5,488 bases of DNA from Chlamydiia bacterium (lineage in GTDB: Bacteria > Chlamydiota > Chlamydiia > Chlamydiales > Simkaniaceae), in contig JAGROF010000133.1 of NCBI GenBank assembly GCA_020440405.1, positions 1 through 5,488 on the forward strand. The letters are read 5' to 3'. Position numbers and translations under genes: made by a program. Of the stretch, positions 1 to 4,586 are shown in pieces. Below the pieces are notes generated by a model that worked only from the letters and a program-made list of their open reading frames with translations, was not told the origin of the DNA and did no database searches. The stretch's first letter is position 1; each line of letters opens with the position of its first letter.

Positions 1-177
1 ATTTCCTCCTAAGGGAGGCTCTTCTGCTTTTAGGTGTTCTCGTCTTTGGTCTTGGTCGGTTTTTTTGTATTTTGAACGATCACGTGTTCGGGATTCCCGC
101 CTCTCTTTACGGCTCTCTCTTTTCCCACGGGGTTGGTAGTCTTCTTCAAAATCTAGATAGTCGTCGAACTTTGACAT
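1..177 (-). CDS. rsgA: Probable ribosome biogenesis GTPase RsgA, N-terminal part (runs off window start)
   Basis: An open frame starts at the ATG at 177-175 and stays open to base 1, giving 59 residues. The first 14 residues are acidic and aromatic (MSKFDDYLDFEEDY). A very basic stretch rich in Arg, Lys and Glu follows, then DRSKYKKTDQDQ at about residues 33-44. This charged, poorly structured lead with a DRSKYKKTDQ-type motif resembles the segment ahead of the OB fold in some RsgA (YjeQ/EngC) proteins. RsgA is a circularly permuted GTPase that acts in late maturation of the 30S subunit. The OB fold, G motifs and zinc knuckle would lie outside the window, so the name rests on N-terminal resemblance and on the neighbouring rRNA methyltransferase. 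The first 25 bp overlap the end of the methyltransferase gene, which implies one transcript and coupled translation. A weak AGAGA lies about 7 nt before the ATG. The alternative is an unrelated basic protein. Confidence 0.45.
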   Translation of the reverse strand, partial: MSKFDDYLDFEEDYQPRGKRESRKERRESRTRDRSKYKKTDQDQRREHLKAEEPPLGGN

Positions 178-902
178 AATGTTTCTCTAATCTTATGCAT
201 CAGAATGCCACCTGCGACCGCAACATTCAAGGATTCTGTTTTTGATTCCATGGGGATTGTGATTTGTGTCCCCCGTTTTTTCAAGAGGGGGGAAGGGCCG
301 TGAGCTTCACTTCCCAAGATTAAAATGAGAGGAGAGGTTAAAGGGGTTTCCTTTCCTTGCGTATCGGCGACGTAGGGAGTGAGCTGATTTTCCTCAATCA
401 GAGATAAAAGTTCTTGCTCTGTTCCTTGTTGAATAGGGAGGTGAAACGTTGCTCCTTTGGCGGCACGAAGGGCTTTGGCTCCAAAGGGATCGGTGCAGTC
501 GATAAGGAAGACACCTTCAAAACCAAAAGCAAGAGCTGTACGGATGAGGGTTCCAAGATTGCCGGGGTCGCTGATGCAGTCTAGAGCAAGGAGCTGCTTT
601 TTCCCCGCAAGGTTTCCTTGAGGAGGGAGGGGGACTTCTGCAAGAAATGGTTCAGGGGAAACAGCTTCCGAAATTTTTTGAATAATTTGAAGGGGAACAA
701 TAAAGTGTGATTTTGGAGAAAGATGATGAGAAAAGGTTTCGGTTGTGATCAGCACATTGATAGGACCCTGATATTCGGATAGGAGCTTCTTCCCTTCAAT
801 TAGGAGAGCGTTTTTTTCAGCGCGGTACCTCTTCTCTTTGCGGAGTTTAACGAGATGCTTAACAATGGGGTGTTGTAAACTCTTAATTTCTTTTGGTATC
901 AT
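153..902 (-). CDS. SpoU/TrmH-family RNA 2'-O-methyltransferase
   Basis: This 249-residue protein has the layout of TrmH-family enzymes, which transfer methyl from S-adenosylmethionine to a ribose 2'-hydroxyl in rRNA or tRNA. The N-terminal substrate-binding domain (about residues 1-90) opens with ITS/NP-type sequence (IKSLQHPIVKHLVKLRKEK) and has the usual LLIEGKKLL at 33-41. The SPOUT knot domain follows. Motif 1 is DPGNLGTLIRTA at 112-123, with N115 and the catalytic-type R121. ALRAAKGATFHLP lies at 144-156, motif 2 is GSEAHG at 197-202, and motif 3 runs from IPMESKTESLNVAVA at about 216-230, including S224-L225-N226. All three motifs are intact, so it should be active. Substrate cannot be read from sequence; 23S rRNA in the RlmB style is plausible. 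The ATG at 902 fits the family N-terminus, although no clear Shine-Dalgarno precedes it. The gene overlaps the probable rsgA gene downstream by 25 bp, suggesting a ribosome-maturation operon. Confidence 0.9.
   Translation of the reverse strand: MIPKEIKSLQHPIVKHLVKLRKEKRYRAEKNALLIEGKKLLSEYQGPINVLITTETFSHHLSPKSHFIVPLQIIQKISEAVSPEPFLAEVPLPPQGNLAGKKQLLALDCISDPGNLGTLIRTALAFGFEGVFLIDCTDPFGAKALRAAKGATFHLPIQQGTEQELLSLIEENQLTPYVADTQGKETPLTSPLILILGSEAHGPSPLLKKRGTQITIPMESKTESLNVAVAGGILMHKIRETLCQSSTTI
873..902 (+). promoter_or_regulatory. Possible sigma70-type promoter for the PP2C phosphatase gene
   Basis: TTGTAA (873-878) and TATCAT (897-902) match the -35 and -10 consensus at four and five of six positions, with an 18-bp spacer. 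Transcription would start near 909, giving a leader of about 24 nt with the ribosome binding site at 918-925. The -10 box covers the start codon of the divergent methyltransferase gene. This is based on consensus matching only. Confidence 0.35.
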
Positions 903-917
903 ACAGGTAGGTGCTTT

Positions 918-925
918 AGAGGGAA
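918..925 (+). promoter_or_regulatory. Ribosome binding site of the PP2C phosphatase gene
   Basis: AGAGGGAA lies 7 nt before the ATG at 933. It is the only good Shine-Dalgarno near this start, so it fixes the start codon. On the opposite strand it falls in the leader of the divergent gene. Confidence 0.7.
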
Positions 926-930
926 GTATA
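925..930 (-). promoter_or_regulatory. Possible -10 box for the methyltransferase/rsgA operon
   Basis: The minus strand reads TATACT at 930-925, five of six matches to TATAAT. The region about 17 bp upstream (around 948-955) is only T-rich and has no good -35 box. Transcription would start near 918 and leave a leader of about 15 nt without a Shine-Dalgarno. The evidence is weak: position and a single box. Confidence 0.22.
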
Positions 931-932
931 GC

Positions 933-2702
933 ATGGATCGGGGGAAAAAAGAAAAGCTTCGTGGGATAGGGGGATCTCTATCTACCCGTATCTTTCTGAT
1001 TGCCACGACCTTCCTCATTATTCCACTCTTGATTCTTGTTGGTCTGCTTTACATTGATGATCTCCGTGTTAAAAAACAAAATAACACCTTTACGCTAAGG
1101 GTGATCATGGACCAAAAGGTCAGTCTTATAGAGGGCATTATTGACCGAGAGATGGAGGTTCTCTCTGAGGTGGCCTATCTCCTAAGAAAAGTTCCCAATC
1201 CTCAAGAAGAACTTGGAGAGCTTGCTCGAAGAGATGGGGTGGAGGCGCTGTTCCATTTGAAGCGATTGCCCTCGGGGCAGTATGTGGCTGATATGGCGTC
1301 TAAAGCTCAGATCAAAGGAGGGGATTTTACGGGGCTGATTGAAGAGGCCAAAAAAGGGAACGTTTTTATTGTTGATGCGTCTGTTCCCGTATTTTATTTA
1401 ACAAGGTATGCCCCCCAGCGCGATGAGGCGTGGGTGACCGTCCTCCATCTGCGCCACCTTTCCCAAAACTTTCCGATTGAGAAAAACATCATTTCTCCAG
1501 CTTCGACCTCCTTGATCGATCAAGAGGGGGTTGTCATTGCCTCGACGGATCATGCGCTTAAAGGACACCGGTTTGTCCGCCCGGTGGGCTGGGAATATAC
1601 GTTTAAAGGGCAGACCTATATTTCGAACGAAAAGCATGTTCCCCACACGAATTTTTTTCTATTGATTTCTGCACCTGAACAGGTGAATTTTGTTGATATT
1701 CCTTACTTTTTCCTGAAGATTTTAGTGGCGCTTGTTTTGATTCTTCTTGTAGGGGGAGGAGGGGCGATTTTCCTCACGAAAAAGTTAGGAAAGCCTTTGC
1801 GTCAGCTGATCCAAATGATGGATCATGTTGCGCATGGAGATTTGCAAAAGCGCTACCTTCCTGTTCCCATGGGTTTTGAAATTAATGATTTGGGGATCAT
1901 TTTCAATGAGACTGTAGATTCTCTCAATGAGCACATTGAGGTGGCGCATAAAGAGCGTTTGGAACGTGAGACCTACGAGCAGGAACTACTCATTGGGGAG
2001 GAGGTTCAGGCTTCAATTCTTCCAAAAGAGCTTCCAAAATTTCCAGGTGTGGATATGGCAGCCCGCTTTATTGCAGCGAAAGAGGTGGGAGGAGACTTTT
2101 ATGATTTCCTTCCGAATGGGCAGTTGATGCTTTCAATTGCTGATACATCTGGAAAAGGAATTTCTGCGTGTCTTTATTCTCTAAGCGTGCGGAGTATGCT
2201 CCGCAGCTATGGAGAAATTCATGAAGAGCTCGATGTTATTGTTCGGGAAACCAACAACCTTTTCTGTCATGATACAGGAGATACGGGGGTATTTGTGACG
2301 GCGTTTATTGCTTTTTTTGATCCGAAGACAAAGCGGCTACGCTATTCTAACTGTGGTCACTTTCCTGCCCTCCTCCAGCGGGCAGATGGGACGGTTGAAA
2401 CTCTAACCACTCCAGGCATGGCTCTTGGGGTCATGCGATTTGAGACTGTTGTGACCCAAGAGGTGCAACTGAACTCGGGAGATGTTCTCCTTCTCTATAC
2501 CGATGGGGTAGTAGAAGCACATAATGAGGCCATGGAAATGTTTGGGGAAGAAAGACTCCTACAGTCTTTCCAAAATCATCGGACTCTTCCTCCGCAACAA
2601 ATTGTTGACGATTTGATTGAAGAAGTGGCGTATTTTGCTGAGGGAACATCTCAGCATGATGATTTAACCGTTGTTGTCCTCAAGATAAAGGAAGATGTTT
2701 GA
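933..2702 (+). CDS. rsbU: RsbU/SpoIIE-type PP2C serine phosphatase with extracytoplasmic sensor and HAMP domain
   Basis: This 589-residue protein is an inner-membrane signalling phosphatase. A basic N-terminus leads into a membrane helix at about 19-41. A sensor of about 215 residues lies outside the membrane (42-257), and a second helix follows at about 258-282 with GGGG at 274-277. HAMP (about 283-335, P288, G302-D303-L304) and a charged coiled coil (about 333-355) connect to the phosphatase. That domain starts at EEVQASILP (356-364). The metal ligands expected from SpoIIE are present: D388 in GGDFYD, D404 in IADTSGKG, D524 in YTDG and D577 in HDDLTV. YSNCGHFPALL (471-481) is also typical. 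It should therefore be active, removing phosphate from an RsbV-type anti-anti-sigma factor. In Chlamydia trachomatis the RsbU homologue has a similar layout with a dCache-like periplasmic domain reported to bind alpha-ketoglutarate; whether this sensor shares fold or ligand is inference. No RsbV or RsbW is adjacent. The gene symbol reflects architecture rather than proven orthology. Confidence 0.88.
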   Translation: MDRGKKEKLRGIGGSLSTRIFLIATTFLIIPLLILVGLLYIDDLRVKKQNNTFTLRVIMDQKVSLIEGIIDREMEVLSEVAYLLRKVPNPQEELGELARRDGVEALFHLKRLPSGQYVADMASKAQIKGGDFTGLIEEAKKGNVFIVDASVPVFYLTRYAPQRDEAWVTVLHLRHLSQNFPIEKNIISPASTSLIDQEGVVIASTDHALKGHRFVRPVGWEYTFKGQTYISNEKHVPHTNFFLLISAPEQVNFVDIPYFFLKILVALVLILLVGGGGAIFLTKKLGKPLRQLIQMMDHVAHGDLQKRYLPVPMGFEINDLGIIFNETVDSLNEHIEVAHKERLERETYEQELLIGEEVQASILPKELPKFPGVDMAARFIAAKEVGGDFYDFLPNGQLMLSIADTSGKGISACLYSLSVRSMLRSYGEIHEELDVIVRETNNLFCHDTGDTGVFVTAFIAFFDPKTKRLRYSNCGHFPALLQRADGTVETLTTPGMALGVMRFETVVTQEVQLNSGDVLLLYTDGVVEAHNEAMEMFGEERLLQSFQNHRTLPPQQIVDDLIEEVAYFAEGTSQHDDLTVVVLKIKEDV

Positions 2703-2705
2703 GGA
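2677..2705. other. Inverted repeat spanning both convergent stop codons
   Basis: TCCTCAA (2677-2683) and TTGAGGA (2699-2705) are perfect inverted copies around a 15-nt centre. The TGA of the phosphatase gene (2700-2702) sits in the right arm, and the TGA of the CCA gene (2682-2680, minus) sits in the left arm. A second, incompatible hairpin is GAAGAT (2691-2696) with ATCTTC (2707-2712). No T-run follows on either side, so a factor-independent terminator is not supported. It may be chance. Confidence 0.3.
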
Positions 2706-3894
2706 TATCTTCAGGAGATTCGAGCCCTTCATTGATGGCAATGCGCTCCCCTTCTTTGAGGAGACGTCCCATTTCAGGGCCAGGTTTAACGCCTCTCTTT
2801 TTAAGATCTTCAGATGTGATGAAGGGGAGGTGGTTTTGGATTTTTTCAATGGGGTTTTTTAAGGAGTCGTAGCGCATGTGATGCTCTTGAAGAAAGGTTT
2901 GCCGCTCGTCAAGGGGGAAATGAACGGCAACAATTTTTAGGCAGACTGGGTAGAGATGATGCGCATAGAAATGGGCCCACTCATAAGGATCCCGCTCTTT
3001 GGGCGCTAGAAAAACCTCTTTGGCATGGTGATAGGTTTCCACAAAGTGAAGGTCCTGGTTCGAAAGTTTTAGATAGGAGCATAGGGCTTTTTTTTCATCG
3101 AGGGTTGCGTTGGGGAAAAGCTCTAGGATACGGGCAATTGTAGGAGCGTCTTCGGGGAATTCTGAAAGACTAGAAAGGCGCTTTTCAATCTCTTCGGTTG
3201 ATGTATCTTTCAACTTGGGAAAGATTACAGGAAGGAGATTGAGCCGTTGCAGAGTAATCAGCGCTTGATCGAAGTTAGAGAAAAGCGCCATTTTACAGAA
3301 TTCATTCCAAACTCTTTCAATGGCTACCGCCGGAAAAAGGGCTTCTGCGTGATCAAGGATTGCCTTCAAGGTTTCATTTTCGATCACAAAGTGAAAACGG
3401 CTTGCATAACGGACTGCACGGATCATGCGCAGGCGGTCCTCTAAGAAGCGTTCATGAGGGTTGCCAATGGCGCGCACAATCTTTTTATCTAAATCTTCTT
3501 TTCCCCCAACGTAATCATAAAGCTTTTTTTGAATCGGATCATAAAACATGCCGTTGATGGTAAAGTCGCGTCGTTTGGCATCTTCTTCTGGATGGGTGGG
3601 TTCAATGCCAATAGGACGCCTTCCATCTTTATATCCCTGGTCTTTTCGAAACGTTGCCACTTCAAATTGGTGCCCCTCTTCTACAACGATGACGATTCCA
3701 AAATTGACCCCAACAGGGATGGTTTTAGGAAAGAGTTTTTGGATCTCTTCAACCGAAGCATCGGTCGCAATATCAATATCATCTGAAGGGTGATCCATGA
3801 GAAAATCACGGACCCATCCGCCTGCAAAGTATGCGGTAAATCCCTCTTGATAGAGCTTTTTGATGATGGAGACGGCAACGTCGTGATGGGTCAT
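2680..3894 (-). CDS. cca: CCA tRNA nucleotidyltransferase (class II, poly(A) polymerase family)
   Basis: This 404-residue protein is a class II nucleotidyltransferase, which adds or repairs the 3'-CCA end of tRNAs in the cytoplasm. The head domain has AGGWVRD at 24-30, the metal-binding pair D39 and D41 in DDIDIAT, and a probable third carboxylate E78 in FEVATFR. RRDFTINGMFYD follows at 108-119. The neck has the nucleotide-templating motif EDRLR (152-156) inside RFLEDRLRMIRAVRYASRF. The C-terminal body ends with LKKRGVKPGPEMGRLLKEG (364-382), the helical segment typical of bacterial CCA enzymes. No basic poly(A) polymerase signature of the LIGRRF type lies between the carboxylates and RRDF, so CCA addition is favoured over polyadenylation. 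A CC-only or A-only enzyme cannot be excluded. The ATG at 3894 has AAAAGGA a few bases upstream. The 3' end overlaps the convergent phosphatase gene by 23 bp. Confidence 0.9.
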   Translation of the reverse strand: MTHHDVAVSIIKKLYQEGFTAYFAGGWVRDFLMDHPSDDIDIATDASVEEIQKLFPKTIPVGVNFGIVIVVEEGHQFEVATFRKDQGYKDGRRPIGIEPTHPEEDAKRRDFTINGMFYDPIQKKLYDYVGGKEDLDKKIVRAIGNPHERFLEDRLRMIRAVRYASRFHFVIENETLKAILDHAEALFPAVAIERVWNEFCKMALFSNFDQALITLQRLNLLPVIFPKLKDTSTEEIEKRLSSLSEFPEDAPTIARILELFPNATLDEKKALCSYLKLSNQDLHFVETYHHAKEVFLAPKERDPYEWAHFYAHHLYPVCLKIVAVHFPLDERQTFLQEHHMRYDSLKNPIEKIQNHLPFITSEDLKKRGVKPGPEMGRLLKEGERIAINEGLESPEDILKHLPLS

Positions 3895-3932
3895 TTTTTC
3901 CTTTTCAGAATACGTATGCTCAAGTTACAAGA

Positions 3933-3938
3933 ATATTA
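3933..3938 (-). promoter_or_regulatory. Possible -10 box for the CCA enzyme gene
   Basis: The minus strand reads TAATAT at 3938-3933, about 38 bp before the ATG. The -35 position would fall around 3955-3961, inside the left arm of the foldback element, where TGTACT or CTGTAC is a poor match. If this is the true promoter, the element supplies its upstream half. The support is weak. Confidence 0.2.
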
Positions 3939-3949
3939 CATTAAGCCTT

Positions 3950-4112
3950 TTCTTAGTACAGGACATTTTTTGGAATCGACAACCAGCTGCGGCTACATCA
4001 GATTTCTTTTCCTCCTCACCCATAGCACGGTGGCTATGGGACTCGTCGGTCAAAAAAATCTAATTTTGCCTCACTTGCTTCTCGCTTTCCAAAAAATGTC
4101 CTGCACTAAGAA
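3950..4112. repeat. 163-bp foldback element with 26-bp terminal inverted repeats (MITE-like)
   Basis: Positions 3950-3975 and 4087-4112 are inverted copies matching at 25 of 26 bases; the only difference is A3956 against C4104. Each arm, read inward, starts TTCTTAG, passes through AGGACATTTTTT and ends GGAA. The interior is also degenerately palindromic: 3988-4010 and the reverse complement of 4051-4073 agree at about 17 of 23 positions. A perfect 8-bp hairpin, CCCATAGC (4019-4026) and GCTATGGG (4033-4040), sits near the centre with a 6-nt loop. No transposase or convincing coding region lies inside. Length, terminal repeats and non-coding content fit a miniature inverted-repeat transposable element. 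The only flanking direct repeat is TT on each side (3948-3949 and 4113-4114), which proves nothing. Alternatives are a structured regulatory RNA or a bidirectional transcription barrier between the divergent genes. Confidence 0.75.
4019..4040. repeat. Central perfect hairpin of the foldback element
   Basis: CCCATAGC and GCTATGGG form an uninterrupted 8-bp stem around the loop ACGGTG. It lies slightly off the exact midpoint between the 26-bp arms and would cap the longer structure. No T-run follows directly on the plus strand; seven A's occur at 4052-4058, eleven bases later. Read on the minus strand, those A's are T's but lie upstream of the hairpin, so it is not a standard terminator in either direction. 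Confidence 0.7.
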
Positions 4113-4120
4113 TTCTTTTT

Positions 4121-4127
4121 GGAGAAG
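4121..4127 (+). promoter_or_regulatory. Ribosome binding site deciding the lipoprotein start
   Basis: GGAGAAG lies 3 nt before the ATG at 4131, with GGAG itself 6 nt away. The nearby TTG at 4119 overlaps this site and cannot be served by it, so ATG 4131 is preferred. The site begins 8 bp after the end of the foldback element. Confidence 0.75.
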
Positions 4128-4130
4128 ACA

Positions 4131-4586
4131 ATGAAACGCTCGATCATTTTTGCAACGCTCTTGTTACTTTCTGGGTGCCAAGGGAAGATCAGTGAAGAGG
4201 GGAAAAAAGAAAAGCGGCATCTGCAGCATGTCAGCATGGTTGGCGCTGATTTGAGTCTTTTAGACTTAAAAGATGTGGATCTGTCTAACTCAAACCTCAA
4301 GCATACGAATATGGCAAAGGCTGACCTTAAAGGATCAAAACTGATCAATGTCAATTTTCAAGGAGCTGATCTAAAACAAGCCAACTTGGATGCCACCGAC
4401 TGTCGTGGGGCTGACTTTTTAAATGCTCATCTTAGTGGGGCAACGTTTGAACAAGCAGACTTGACCCATGCTCGCTTTACAGGAGCGGAGGTAAAAAAAG
4501 CAGATTTCCGCGGGAGTGTGGGGCTTTCTGAAGATCAGAAAAGGTATTTGGAAGGAAGAGGAGCCTTCGTAGACGAACAAAGATAA
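4131..4586 (+). CDS. Pentapeptide-repeat lipoprotein
   Basis: This 151-residue protein begins with a short lipoprotein signal peptide. MKRS is followed by a hydrophobic run and the lipobox LSGC, with C16 as the residue expected to be lipidated after signal peptidase II cleavage. A charged linker (about 17-33) leads to about 19 uninterrupted pentapeptides at 34-128, of the A(D/N)LxG type: ADLKG, VNFQG, ADLKQ, ANLDA, ADFLN, ADLTH, ADFRG. The central residue is nearly always Leu, Phe or Met. Such arrays fold into a right-handed four-sided beta-helix, here close to five coils. The tail GLSEDQKRYLEGRGA (131-145) resembles the cap that commonly ends these arrays. The protein is probably anchored to a membrane facing the periplasm, or to the cell surface. 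Its role is unknown; pentapeptide proteins range from gyrase-binding DNA mimics to scaffolds, and a secreted lipoprotein is unlikely to bind gyrase. Its TAA overlaps the start of the ROK kinase gene, so the two are probably co-translated. Confidence 0.85.
   Translation: MKRSIIFATLLLLSGCQGKISEEGKKEKRHLQHVSMVGADLSLLDLKDVDLSNSNLKHTNMAKADLKGSKLINVNFQGADLKQANLDATDCRGADFLNAHLSGATFEQADLTHARFTGAEVKKADFRGSVGLSEDQKRYLEGRGAFVDEQR

Noticed and set aside
1398..1646. An 82-codon minus-strand open frame inside the phosphatase sensor region
   Set aside because: It is antisense to a continuous, well-supported coding region and has no recognisable family features.
3529..3793. Two overlapping plus-strand open frames opposite the CCA enzyme catalytic domain
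   Set aside because: The minus strand encodes the conserved DxD, FEVATFR and RRDF motifs here, so these frames are shadows.
4019..4060. Hairpin plus nearby A-run read as a rho-independent terminator
   Set aside because: On the plus strand the hairpin is not followed by T's. On the minus strand the T-run would precede the hairpin instead of following it.
3941..4120. Target-site duplication flanking the foldback element
   Set aside because: Only TT is shared at the two outer borders, which is too short in T-rich flanks to count as evidence.
4119..4130. Alternative TTG start adding MEKT to the lipoprotein
   Set aside because: The TTG overlaps the GGAGAAG ribosome binding site. Starting at ATG 4131 gives a standard lipoprotein signal peptide with good spacing.
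3790..4134. A 114-codon plus-strand open frame crossing the start of the CCA gene and the whole foldback element
   Set aside because: Its first third is antisense to the CCA enzyme and the rest translates the inverted repeat. It has no ribosome binding site or recognisable domain. If the element is dispersed, similar spurious hypothetical proteins may be annotated elsewhere.
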